A DNA stretch of 11,466 nucleotides from Deltaproteobacteria bacterium (GTDB lineage Bacteria > Desulfobacterota > Dissulfuribacteria > Dissulfuribacterales > QOAL01): contig WFRQ01000119.1 of the NCBI GenBank assembly GCA_015486425.1, forward strand, positions 1-11,466, in the 5' to 3' direction. A program made the translations under genes and the position numbers. The notes beneath the pieces were generated by a model that ran no database searches, was not told the origin of the DNA, and saw only the letters and a program-made list of their open reading frames with translations. Positions 1-6,420 of the stretch are shown here, piece by piece. Positions within the stretch are counted from its first letter, which is position 1; the number at the start of each line of letters is the position of its first letter.

Positions 1-1
1 A

Positions 2-673
2 ATCGCCTGCCGTCTTGCCAGGTCCGGCTTTGATATATGGCTGAACTACAGGTCTGCCCATGACCGGGCCAGGCAGGTGAGGGATGATATTGTGGCTCTT
101 GGCAGGAAGTGTGAGCTGCTGCCCTTTGACGTAGCAGACACCAATGCAGCTCAGGATGCCCTTTCTGCACTTGTTGAATCCGCTACACCTTACGGGGTTG
201 TTCACAATGCCGGTATAACGCGTGACTCCCTCGCTGCCATGATGACAAAAGAAGACTGGGACAGGGTAATGGCAGTCCACCTTGACGGATTTTACAATGT
301 TATTCACCCTGTCCTGAGGTTCATGATGCGGGCAAGAGAGGGCAGGATTGTTGCCGTATCATCTGTTTCCGGCCAGGCAGGTCAGGCAGGCCAGTTTAAC
401 TACTCTGCTGCAAAGGCAGGGCTCATAGGTGCTGTCAAGGCCCTTGCCAGGGAGGTGGCAAGGCGTAACATACTTGTAAACAGTGTGGCCCCGGGGCTTA
501 TTGAGACCGAGATGAGCGCTGGAATGCCACTGGATGCTGTGCTGCCCCTGATACCTATGAACAGGCCAGGCAAGGCAGAGGAAGTTTCCGGAGTGGTAAA
601 TTTTCTTTTTTCAGATGATGCCTCCTACATGACAGGCCAGGTAATAGGGGTAAACGGAGGGCTTTACATGTGA
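2..673 (+). CDS. fabG: 3-oxoacyl-ACP reductase, FabG family (5' partial)
   Basis: Short-chain dehydrogenase/reductase that would reduce 3-ketoacyl-ACP to 3-hydroxyacyl-ACP with NAD(P)H in the cytoplasm. The reading frame is open from base 2, and the residues before the GTG at 77 (IACRLARSGFDIWLNYRS) are typical FabG sequence. The gene therefore starts upstream of the window, and the GTG at 77 is internal. The N-terminal glycine-rich cofactor motif is cut off. Visible are HNAGIT, the catalytic serine in VSSVSG, YSAAK (the YxxxK pair), PGLIETEM, and the C-terminal MTGQVIGVNGG. The stop overlaps the next start by 4 bp, so the two are probably translationally coupled. The context makes it the ketoreductase (ApeQ-like) of an aryl polyene-type pathway rather than the housekeeping FabG. 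The family is certain; the pathway role is inferred. Confidence 0.95.
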   Translation: MACRLARSGFDIWLNYRSAHDRARQVRDDIVALGRKCELLPFDVADTNAAQDALSALVESATPYGVVHNAGITRDSLAAMMTKEDWDRVMAVHLDGFYNVIHPVLRFMMRAREGRIVAVSSVSGQAGQAGQFNYSAAKAGLIGAVKALAREVARRNILVNSVAPGLIETEMSAGMPLDAVLPLIPMNRPGKAEEVSGVVNFLFSDDASYMTGQVIGVNGGLYM

Positions 674-1137
674 ACGCGCAGACCGGCCATACTCAGTCTG
701 CATTTATTTCTGCAGAGCCTCCATTGCTGCCTGCCCAGGCGGTAGAGTTTGTCACCCACAGACCTCCCATGCTGCTTGTGTCATCTCTTCTTGTCCGTGA
801 TGAGAACAGAGGCAGGGTCACTGCCACTGTTCCTGAATCAGGCCCTATGGTTAATGGAGACAGGGTTCTTGATGAATACCTTGTGGAGATACTGGCCCAG
901 TCAATGGCTGTAATTGACGGCTACGATGCAATCCTGGATGGTAAACCTCCCTCAGGGGGGTTTCTTGTGGGGCTTAAACACTTCACTGTTTACAGCATGC
1001 CTGTTCCCGGCCAGTCTCTTTTAATCACCCTGTCAAAGCTTTTTGAGTTCGGCCCCATGACCATAATGGAGGGGCGCGTTGAGTCTGATGACAGGTTGTT
1101 TGCAGAGGGAGAGCTGAAGGTCTGGATTCCATCATGA
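670..1137 (+). CDS. ApeP-like hotdog 3-hydroxyacyl-ACP dehydratase subunit
   Basis: A 155-residue hotdog-fold protein starting with GTG inside the fabG stop (GTGA overlap). The N-terminal HRPPMLLV motif (about residues 31-38) matches the HR.PMLL signature of FabZ/ApeP dehydratases. The stretch LVEILAQSMAV (about residues 71-81) corresponds to the central helix that carries the catalytic acid in FabZ (E..AQ). The GHFP histidine motif of FabZ/FabA is absent; the matching loop reads GPMVNGDRVLDEY. The protein therefore seems to have the acidic residue but not the histidine, as expected for one half of a heteromeric dehydratase. It ends with ATGA overlapping the LolA-like gene. The likely partner is the FabZ/ApeI-like protein at 10808. 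The assignment rests on motifs and neighbours. Confidence 0.85.
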   Translation: MNAQTGHTQSAFISAEPPLLPAQAVEFVTHRPPMLLVSSLLVRDENRGRVTATVPESGPMVNGDRVLDEYLVEILAQSMAVIDGYDAILDGKPPSGGFLVGLKHFTVYSMPVPGQSLLITLSKLFEFGPMTIMEGRVESDDRLFAEGELKVWIPS

Positions 1138-1799
1138 TGCCTGGTTCCGCATTCCGCCAGTTTTGCCTCTTTGTGTTTTTTCTTGCCTCTTCGCTTCTGA
1201 TATGTCCCGCATTTTATGCAGAGGCAGGCCACGGCTTTTCCAGTGCAAGGGATCTGGTTTCTGCAGTTACCCGCAAGGCAGCAGAAGCCCGAAGCCTTGA
1301 ATGTTCGGTCTATCAGGAAAAGCACCTGTCCATGCTGGCAAAGCCCGTGGTATTTACCGGCAGGATGAGTGTGCAGCGCCCGGACAGGCTCAGGTGGGAG
1401 TTTGTTTATCCCATCCCCTCTGTATTCATCATAAATGGCTCCAGGGTTTTTCGCTGCACCCCTTCAAGCCGTCCGGTAGAGTTTGATATCAATTCCGTCC
1501 CCGCAATGAAGCAGGCCATTGACCAGATGCTTGCATGGGTAAGCGGGGATTTTCAAAGCCTCTCAGGCATGTTTTCCATAACTCTTGCCCCTGTGGGTAC
1601 AGGGCTGATTATGGTTCCCGAGGTGCAGGGTCAGGCAGTGGGAATCACAAAAATTACCGTTATGTTTGATCCAGTCTCCCTGCGTCCATCCACGGTTCGA
1701 ATTGATGAGCAGGGCGGGGACTGGACCAGAATATTACTGAGTGATTACCGCATAAATCCTGACCTTCCGGCCTCTACCTTCAAGGAGTGTGGACATTAA
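1134..1799 (+). CDS. LolA-like periplasmic outer-membrane lipoprotein carrier
   Basis: A 221-residue protein with a clear Sec signal peptide: a hydrophobic core at about residues 10-27, followed by YAEA and likely cleavage near residue 31. The mature part has the LolA pattern: an early segment about residual or uncross-linked chains (ARSLECSVYQEKHLSML), then FTGRMSVQRPDRLRWEFVYP and a later DPVSLRPSTVRI segment. This matches the incomplete beta-barrel family that shuttles lipidated cargo across the periplasm. Aryl polyene loci commonly carry a LolA-like protein next to an MMPL exporter, so it probably helps deliver the pathway product rather than general lipoproteins. It starts at an ATG overlapping the previous stop (ATGA). 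It is the last gene of the left arm: the mosaic begins within a few bases of its stop. The C-terminus looks complete. Confidence 0.88.
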   Translation: MMPGSAFRQFCLFVFFLASSLLICPAFYAEAGHGFSSARDLVSAVTRKAAEARSLECSVYQEKHLSMLAKPVVFTGRMSVQRPDRLRWEFVYPIPSVFIINGSRVFRCTPSSRPVEFDINSVPAMKQAIDQMLAWVSGDFQSLSGMFSITLAPVGTGLIMVPEVQGQAVGITKITVMFDPVSLRPSTVRIDEQGGDWTRILLSDYRINPDLPASTFKECGH

Positions 1800-1806
1800 A
1801 ACATGA

Positions 1807-2084
1807 GAGGTGATGTATGAATGCATTTACAGCGATTATCAAAAAGCAGATGGCAAAAAAAATCACAATTATCATTGAAAAGGCAGATGGTAATTATTCT
1901 GCATATTGCCCAGAAGTACCCGGCTGCATAGCAACGGGGGCTACAGAGGAGGAAACATACCAAACCATGATGGATGCCCTGAAATTTCACATGGAAGGGA
2001 TGGAGCTTGAAAATATTCCGATAGAGCTACCTCAAATATTTGTCAGGCAGGCTGAACTGAGGTGATTATGGACGGCATTTTTTC
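1807..2084 (+). repeat. Direct repeat 1, left copy (hicB-A with flanks)
   Basis: About 278 bp that match 3070-3348 with only scattered differences, judged by eye at roughly 95 percent. The match runs from the Shine-Dalgarno region (GAGGTGATGT) through the whole hicB gene and about 20 bases past its stop. The two copies bracket the PIN toxin module and one hicB gene. Confidence 0.9.
1817..2065 (+). CDS. hicB: HicB-family antitoxin, chimeric N-terminus (copy A)
   Basis: An 82-residue HicB-family protein with GAGGTG 4 bases upstream of the ATG. The core runs KKITIIIEKADGNYSAY, then CPEVPGCIATG and TEEETYQTMMDALKFHMEGM. This is the usual HicB partial RNase H-like fold, which neutralises HicA mRNA interferases. 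The first 12 residues (MNAFTAIIKKQM) look added from another HicB type, since TAII and ITIII are both first-strand sequences. Compared with copy B at 3080, one base is missing near 1846 and one A is extra in the run at 1855-1862, so the frame leaves and returns (KKQMAKK instead of KQTDGKK). An in-frame ATG at 1850 (MAKKITIII) could be the original or a second start. No HicA lies beside it, so it is an orphan antitoxin or has taken on another role. Confidence 0.8.
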   Translation: MNAFTAIIKKQMAKKITIIIEKADGNYSAYCPEVPGCIATGATEEETYQTMMDALKFHMEGMELENIPIELPQIFVRQAELR

Positions 2085-2093
2085 GACTGAGAA

Positions 2094-2570
2094 ATGAACA
2101 TGGAATCTATTTATATCGAGACTTCAATTATCAGTTATTTGGTTGCGCGCCCAAGCAACAATCTTATTTCAGCCGCACGGCAGAAAATAACATATGACTG
2201 GTGGCAAACACAGAGGCAAAAATACAAATTATTTGTATCTGAATTAGTTCTTGCTGAGGCATCAAGGGGCGATGAAAATGCCAAAAAGTTACGGCTTGAT
2301 ATTGCAACAGGATTTCCGGTGCTGGAAATTAATGATGAATGCATTGAATTGGCAGGATTGTTTCTTTTAAAGGCGTCATTGCCGGAAAAGGCAAGAGATG
2401 ATGCTTTACATATAGCAACTCCAACGCATTATAAAATGGCTTTTCTGTTGACCTGGAATTGCCGCCACCTGGCAAACGCCCATTTCATCAGGAAACTACA
2501 AAAAATATCCTTCGATGAAGGCCTGATTATACCAACCATCTGTACCCCTCAGGAGGTAATCAATGATTAA
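2094..2570 (+). CDS. PIN-domain RNase toxin (VapC-like)
   Basis: A 158-residue PIN-domain protein, predicted to be a metal-dependent ribonuclease acting as a type II toxin. It opens with IYIETSIISYL (acidic residue E9), followed by SELVLAEASRGD (E55), KARDDALHIA (D102/D103) and LLTWNCRHLANA, a series typical of one VapC-like PIN subfamily in which E replaces the first D. The C-terminal IICTPQEV.. is also characteristic. ATGs at 2094 and 2100 are both possible starts; neither has a strong Shine-Dalgarno sequence. It overlaps the next small gene by 8 bp, the usual arrangement of a toxin and its antitoxin. The acidic residues appear intact, so there is no sign that it is dead. Confidence 0.87.
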   Translation: MNMESIYIETSIISYLVARPSNNLISAARQKITYDWWQTQRQKYKLFVSELVLAEASRGDENAKKLRLDIATGFPVLEINDECIELAGLFLLKASLPEKARDDALHIATPTHYKMAFLLTWNCRHLANAHFIRKLQKISFDEGLIIPTICTPQEVIND

Positions 2571-2757
2571 GGATAATACCGCTCTGAAGAATCATAGCGA
2601 TGATGTCCTGGAAGAATTGTGGCAGGCAAAGGAGTATTATTCACTCTCCTGTAATGCCGATTTTAGGGAGCTTGTAAAAAAGATCAGAGAAGACATTAAA
2701 GATATTAGTTATCAGGGACCTGTTACGTCGGACTCTCAAGAGGTTGCATCCTTATAA
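2563..2757 (+). CDS. Small PIN-partner protein, probable antitoxin
   Basis: A 64-residue protein with a perfect AGGAGG 6 bases before its ATG, overlapping the PIN gene stop by 8 bp. The central segment DDVLEELWQAKEYYSLSC followed by DFRELVKKIREDIK fits the pattern (D.V..E.W..K, then D...L....R) seen in small proteins encoded just downstream of this PIN subfamily. It is mostly helical and acidic-amphipathic, with no obvious DNA-binding motif. By position and coupling it is the probable antitoxin of the PIN protein; here the order is toxin first. No firm family name can be given. The strong ribosome site fits the need for more antitoxin than toxin. Confidence 0.7.
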   Translation: MIKDNTALKNHSDDVLEELWQAKEYYSLSCNADFRELVKKIREDIKDISYQGPVTSDSQEVASL

Positions 2758-2835
2758 TTTAACAGGCGGTTTCTCTCAGCACCTTTATCCCATTTTTTAT
2801 GTCATGGGTTGGGCAGGCCTTTTGCAGGAGGTAAT

Positions 2836-3048
2836 ATGCTTAAACACTATCCTATAAATATCTTCTTTGATGACAGGGACAATTTGTGGGTTGCAATATC
2901 TGATGACCTGCCGGGCTGTTCAGCAGGCGGCGCCACGCCACAAGAGGCACTTGCAGAGTTTGAGGTGGCAGTGGAGGCATGGCTTGAGGCACGCACTGCA
3001 GCAGGGCTTGAAGTTCCAGAGCCTACATTGCAACGTGCATCTGCTTAA
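2836..3048 (+). CDS. hicB: HicB-family antitoxin, second type
   Basis: A 70-residue HicB-fold protein of a different type from those at 1817 and 3080: YPINIFFDDRDNLWVAISDD, then LPGCSAGGATPQEALAEF and a final amphipathic helix ending EVPEPTLQRASA. The ATG at 2836 is preferred over the GTG at 2809 because AGGAGG lies just upstream and the protein then begins in register with other HicB proteins. It lacks a separate DNA-binding domain. There is no HicA next to it; the following gene is another hicB after 31 bases. From 2880 on, this gene is duplicated as a headless copy at 6011. Confidence 0.83.
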   Translation: MLKHYPINIFFDDRDNLWVAISDDLPGCSAGGATPQEALAEFEVAVEAWLEARTAAGLEVPEPTLQRASA

Positions 3049-3118
3049 GATTCACTGCCAGCGAAATTTGAGGTGATGTATGAATGCATTTACAGCGATT
3101 ATCAAACAAACAGATGGC
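2880..3118 (+). repeat. Direct repeat 2, left copy
   Basis: About 239 bp shared with 6011-6249, judged by eye at about 90 percent or better. It covers the second-type hicB from its codon for N25 to the stop, the short spacer with the GAGGTGAT ribosome site, and the first 13 codons of the next hicB. Similarity ends at CAGATGGC, where copy B turns into a different hicB. The pair brackets the deiminase cassette. Confidence 0.88.
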
Positions 3119-3348
3119 AAAAAAATCACAATTATCATTGAAAAGGCAGATGGTAATTATTCTGCATATTGCTCAGAAGTACCCGGCTGCATAGCAACGG
3201 GCGCTACAGAGGAAGAAACATATAAAACCATGATGGATGCCCTGAAATTTCACATGGAGGGGATGGAGCTTGAAAATATGCCGATAGAGTTACCTCAAAT
3301 ATCTGTCAGGCAGGCGGAACTGAGGTGATTGTGGACGTCATCTTTTTC
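3070..3348 (+). repeat. Direct repeat 1, right copy (hicB-B with flanks)
   Basis: About 279 bp matching 1807-2084, including the ribosome site, the hicB gene and the segment after its stop (GGTGATTRTGGACG). It overlaps the right end of direct repeat 2, left copy, so the two repeat families meet inside this gene. Confidence 0.9.
3080..3328 (+). CDS. hicB: HicB-family antitoxin, chimeric N-terminus (copy B)
   Basis: An 82-residue protein nearly identical to the one at 1817. It starts MNAFTAIIKQTDG, which is the beginning of the HicB at 6211 (MNSFTAIIKQTDG), and continues KKITIIIEKADGNYSAY, which is itself the start of another HicB type. The result has two tandem first beta strands, each ending in a DG turn. 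At the DNA level the switch falls at CAGATGGC followed by seven A. The Shine-Dalgarno GAGGTG is shared with the other copies. No HicA is adjacent. The protein could still fold with the first strand as an extension; whether it still binds a toxin is unknown. Confidence 0.8.
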   Translation: MNAFTAIIKQTDGKKITIIIEKADGNYSAYCSEVPGCIATGATEEETYKTMMDALKFHMEGMELENMPIELPQISVRQAELR

Positions 3349-3377
3349 AAGGGCCAACTCTGCAACAAGGGGCAGAC

Positions 3378-3563
3378 ATGAAAACAACAAAATCCCAAAA
3401 CAAAGCCATAGAAAATGCTGTTGAATTATTAGAAAACTGCCTTGACAAAGGGCTCAATGTCCACCATTCACTCAACTCCTTCTTTATCTCTGTAAAATTC
3501 CAGGTTGCTGCTGAACCATACAATGCATGCCACCGCCATGCCAATTTAATATTAACGGATTGA
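3378..3563 (+). CDS. Small hypothetical protein, probably 3'-truncated
   Basis: A possible 61-residue protein with AAGGGG 7 bases ahead of its ATG. The first 40 residues (helical, AIENAVELLENCLDKGLN) read like a genuine protein start. The rest (from about residue 37) runs antisense to the conserved C-terminus of the deiminase gene on the other strand, so it is unlikely to be native. The simplest reading is a small gene whose end was lost when the deiminase cassette joined here. The family is not recognised. Confidence 0.35.
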   Translation: MKTTKSQNKAIENAVELLENCLDKGLNVHHSLNSFFISVKFQVAAEPYNACHRHANLILTD

Positions 3564-4767
3564 TCTGTATTATTTCACGCCGGGGAAACAGTTTGCGCAT
3601 TATGGCAAACATCTTTTTATCTTTTTTGATAGAGGCAGCCGTTTTGACCGTATTCCCGTATTTCGGAAGTATGATAAGACCATTTGTGATGATAAAATTG
3701 ACATAACTTGCAGACGCCACCATTTCCAGTTTATCTCCCTCTTTGAGATCAATATTTCGCTGTCTATATTGGAGAGCCTGTTCCTTGGAAACAACATATG
3801 TTTTTGTGATCAATTCTGGAAAGGGAACTTTGACAATAGAAAATTTTTTGCCGTTCTGGTCAGTTGCTTCACTTAGGATGTTGAAATTTTCATGCATCCT
3901 CTGAAAATTGATGCCTGCTATTGGCGATAAATTTTTTTCTTCCTCATTTATCCATGCAAGTAATATGGTGTTTTTGTTGACGAACTTCACATATTGATCA
4001 AGATGTCCACCTGTGCCACGTGCCCAGTAGCTGCCTGTAATCCTGGAAAAACCGTATGGATCTTCTGCTACCCCTTTTTTAAGCCAGATTGCTTTTTTCT
4101 GTCCAAGTATATGCAGGACTTTTCTTTCGATTTGTCCCTTTGTCAGGTGAGCATTCCGGTTTAAAAGCACAGGAGACAAAAGTACCACTCCTTCTCCATT
4201 TACATCAAAGGCACCTCCTTCCAGAACAATATCTGATGAGATGACATCATATCCCGTAAAGTTCTGAACAGTTTTTATGAAACGCCCGTGATCCCCTGCG
4301 GTTAGTGAACCTTTTGGCCCGTGCAGAGGTCTATATGCGCTAAAAGGAGCTGCCAGGATTTTAATGTTGCTGTGGGCATTTGTCAGAAAAAAAGGCCCGG
4401 TATCTCTGAGCCAGAAATATGCTGAGTCCGTGGGTACAATGGTATATCGTGAGGAATCCGGACTGATCCCGGATAAATAATGTTCTTTTACCGTGGGATT
4501 TTCAGAAGATTCTGTAACCAGATTCAGATGAACGTGATCTGATAGACAGGAAAATATTTTCTGTAAAAGAGGTTCATAATTTGTGCCCTCTTTTGATGTT
4601 CTGAAGCCGGTCCATAGACATTCCTGTGTGTTCCATTCGGGAGGAAAACTATATTCTGATGTTTCAAAGGCTGGTAAATCGCACGTGCTGATAACCCACA
4701 AAAAAAGGGGAAGACACAAAATCATCTTCCCCGTTTTTACTGCACTACTAAAGTATTTATTCGTCAT
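3484..4767 (-). CDS. Exported peptidylarginine/agmatine deiminase family protein
   Basis: About 427 residues of the bacterial peptidylarginine deiminase/agmatine deiminase family (guanidine-modifying pentein fold), which hydrolyses arginine-type guanidino groups to citrulline or carbamoyl products plus ammonia. Numbered from the GTG at 4773 (429 residues), key motifs are WLRDTGP (D124), EGGAFDVNGEG (185-195), GTGGHLDQY (H257, D259), ASYVNFIITNG (354-364), and GGGMHCMVQQQP with the catalytic Cys418. All catalytic residues are present. The N-terminus has a hydrophobic segment (MILCLPLFLWVIS), which suggests a periplasmic or secreted enzyme, unlike cytosolic agmatine deiminase. The ATG at 4767 and GTG at 4773 are both possible starts; no good Shine-Dalgarno is seen. 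It follows the 4799-5650 gene by about 31 bases on the same strand, so they probably form an operon. Substrate (peptide arginine, free agmatine or other) cannot be told. Confidence 0.9.
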   Translation of the reverse strand: MTNKYFSSAVKTGKMILCLPLFLWVISTCDLPAFETSEYSFPPEWNTQECLWTGFRTSKEGTNYEPLLQKIFSCLSDHVHLNLVTESSENPTVKEHYLSGISPDSSRYTIVPTDSAYFWLRDTGPFFLTNAHSNIKILAAPFSAYRPLHGPKGSLTAGDHGRFIKTVQNFTGYDVISSDIVLEGGAFDVNGEGVVLLSPVLLNRNAHLTKGQIERKVLHILGQKKAIWLKKGVAEDPYGFSRITGSYWARGTGGHLDQYVKFVNKNTILLAWINEEEKNLSPIAGINFQRMHENFNILSEATDQNGKKFSIVKVPFPELITKTYVVSKEQALQYRQRNIDLKEGDKLEMVASASYVNFIITNGLIILPKYGNTVKTAASIKKDKKMFAIMRKLFPRREIIQINPLILNWHGGGMHCMVQQQPGILQR

Positions 4768-4798
4768 GGACACACAGAGGAACAGTTACAGTGCTTCA

Positions 4799-5650
4799 TT
4801 ATGGTCCACGACCCGGGTCCAAACCTACTGGCAGCACATGTTCAGCCGGAACATCCTTTTCCCCCAATCCGCCAATTAACGCCAATTTTCTATTGATGCC
4901 GTGATTAATGGAACTGCCGTAGGCCCCATTCCATCTAATTGGCATTTTAAAATATTGTTTGACAATCACTTTCCCCGAGTGCATCAAGAATGCTTCCAAA
5001 GTTGCTGATTCAAATGATTCTGGAGGAAGAACAAGATCAACGTCAATGCTGCCTTCTGCTGCCTTATGTTCTCTCGTAGGTTTATAGCCGGCATTGATGG
5101 CCTTGAGATTTATATCATAAAGGTATGCACCCCCATAGAGGCCGTCTGCAACGGATGGGGCAACCTTATAATAAAGTCGTATATGCATCACATTCTTATC
5201 CATAGATATAAATTCCGTTTTCTCTATGGTTCCAAGGGCACTTGCTTTTATTTTTCCAACCTGCACCGGGCGTGGTATGGAAATGGGCGTAGCGGCCACG
5301 GCTCCGCCTATCTTATTGCCTACTGTCCCTGTTACAGTACCGATCGCTATATTTTTTTCTGCTGTATTTTTGGGCAGGTACTTGTCCAGATGGGCCTGCC
5401 GTTTAGCGTTCTCACTGTTTGCAAAATTCTCCGGCACAATCATGCACCAGTTGTAATGGCCGTTTCGGTCATTGCTCCACGCCGGCGGGACGATACCGGG
5501 AAGGTTGTGCTGTTTTCCGAGGTTGTACTGCTCAACTGCTTTGTCGGCGTAGGCGTTACAGAATTGCTGCTTGTCCCCGGCTGACACATAAGTCGGGACT
5601 ACAAATATTGCGAAGAAAAATATCGCAATTACATTCAGTGATTTTTTCAT
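4799..5650 (-). CDS. Secreted protein of unknown function
   Basis: A 283-residue protein starting at an ATG with AAGGAG 9 bases upstream; longer starts further up lack this site and would bury the signal peptide. The signal peptide covers about residues 1-24 (MKKSLNVIAIFFFAIFVV.., cleavage after VSA). The first mature domain has two cysteines (C31, C69) in a pattern FC..YA..AV.Q, then W..D...HY.WC, then R.AHLDKYL. I know this pattern from small regions of other secreted proteins, and the cysteines could form a disulfide. A glycine-rich linker (about 102-125) leads to a beta-rich C-terminal part (about 135-245: HIRLYYKV, DVDLVLPP, GKVIVKQYFKMPIRWNG) of no family I recognise. It precedes the exported deiminase in an apparent two-gene operon, so it could be its partner or substrate-binding protein; that is a guess. 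Confidence 0.75.
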   Translation of the reverse strand: MKKSLNVIAIFFFAIFVVPTYVSAGDKQQFCNAYADKAVEQYNLGKQHNLPGIVPPAWSNDRNGHYNWCMIVPENFANSENAKRQAHLDKYLPKNTAEKNIAIGTVTGTVGNKIGGAVAATPISIPRPVQVGKIKASALGTIEKTEFISMDKNVMHIRLYYKVAPSVADGLYGGAYLYDINLKAINAGYKPTREHKAAEGSIDVDLVLPPESFESATLEAFLMHSGKVIVKQYFKMPIRWNGAYGSSINHGINRKLALIGGLGEKDVPAEHVLPVGLDPGRGP

Positions 5651-5719
5651 TGAGCAGTCTCCTTTTTTTGAAGGTTTGATATTCTTCTTGTCTCTTTTCA
5701 CTGTTGAGTCAGGCAACAA

Positions 5720-6010
5720 AAAGAGATTTTTATGCTTATCCTGAATGGCCTTAAATTATCAAAATAACCAACTCAATCTCTATATAAATTGCCTTTATTT
5801 AGTTTTGGCTGTTGCGCTGAAAAAATTAAGCATTACTTGTATACTTTTTCATTTGAGTGTAACCTTTTTGGATTGAGGATTTGATCAATATGTAAGTTAT
5901 TGATAAATAAAGGAATAGGAGAATGACGGACAGTTTCTCGCCTATTTTTCAAGATATTGGTGCAATATTAGACTAACATCTTAATCAAGAGGAGAAAAGG
6001 CCAACATATT
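5720..6010. other. Intergenic region upstream of the minus-strand cassette
   Basis: About 290 AT-rich bases without a convincing gene. It should hold the promoter for the minus-strand cassette, but I see no pair of boxes I trust. On the plus strand there is a possible weak promoter (TTGATC, 17 bases, TAAATA) at 5881-5909, followed by AGGAG and a 17-codon reading frame at 5923-5976 that begins MTDSFSPIF. That frame is too short to call a gene and may be a remnant. Confidence 0.4.
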
Positions 6011-6179
6011 CAATTTGTGGGTTGCAATATCTGATGACCTGCCAGGTTGTTCAGCCGGCGGCGCCACGCCACACGAGGCACTTGCAGAGTTTGAGGTGGC
6101 AGTGGAGGCATGGCTCGAAGCACGTGCTGCAGCAGGGCTTGAAATTCGAGAGCCTACATTGAAACGTGCATCTGCTTAA
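6011..6179 (+). pseudogene. 5'-truncated hicB, second type
   Basis: Encodes NLWVAISDDLPGCSAGGATP and onward to the same C-terminus (ASA, stop at 6177-6179) as the hicB at 2836, but the first 24 codons are missing. Upstream in the same frame there is no ATG, GTG or plausible ribosome site; only a TTG at 6015 could start it, removing the first beta strand. I call it a pseudogene, created at the repeat boundary. Confidence 0.8.
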
Positions 6180-6249
6180 GATTCACTGCCTGCGAAACTT
6201 GAGGTGATATATGAATTCATTTACAGCGATTATTAAACAAACAGATGGC
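6011..6249 (+). repeat. Direct repeat 2, right copy
   Basis: Second copy of the segment at 2880-3118, with scattered substitutions. Its left end cuts into a hicB gene, so that copy lacks its start. Its right end runs into the first codons of the hicB at 6211, which continues with its own native sequence. This suggests the right copy has the older junction and the left copy the recombined one. Confidence 0.88.
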
Positions 6250-6420
6250 TCATGGATAGGCTGGATCAAGGAAGTACCTGGCGTAAATTGCCAGGAGCCG
6301 ACCAAGGATGAGTTGCTGGAAACGCTAAAGATTACGCTTGAAGAAGTGCTTGAGTTGAACAGGATAGATGCCATACAGGCTGCAGGCAGAAAATATTTTG
6401 AAGAGTCTATTTATATATGA
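6211..6420 (+). CDS. hicB: HicB-family antitoxin (copy C, native form)
   Basis: A 69-residue HicB of the short type: MNSFTAIIKQTDGSWIGWI, then KEVPGVNCQEPTKDELLETL and a C-terminal amphipathic helix ending FEESIYI. GAGGTGAT lies directly upstream. Unlike copies A and B, the sequence follows one family pattern throughout, so this is probably the donor of their 5' ends. It overlaps the start of a hicA stub by ATGA, the normal hicB-hicA coupling of this type. Because the hicA is broken, this antitoxin has no toxin in the window. It may still be expressed and act in trans on HicA proteins elsewhere. Confidence 0.87.
   Translation: MNSFTAIIKQTDGSWIGWIKEVPGVNCQEPTKDELLETLKITLEEVLELNRIDAIQAAGRKYFEESIYI

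Noticed and set aside
990..1325. Minus-strand 111-codon reading frame across the dehydratase/LolA junction
   Set aside because: Overlaps two well-supported genes antisense and has no ribosome site or recognisable motif.
5066..5584. Plus-strand 172-codon reading frame
   Set aside because: Lies wholly antisense to the secreted protein gene, has no ribosome site and an atypical cysteine- and arginine-rich composition.
5923..5976. 17-codon frame MTDSFSPIF.. with AGGAG upstream
   Set aside because: Good ribosome site and weak promoter, but too short to support as a gene; may be a remnant or a chance match.
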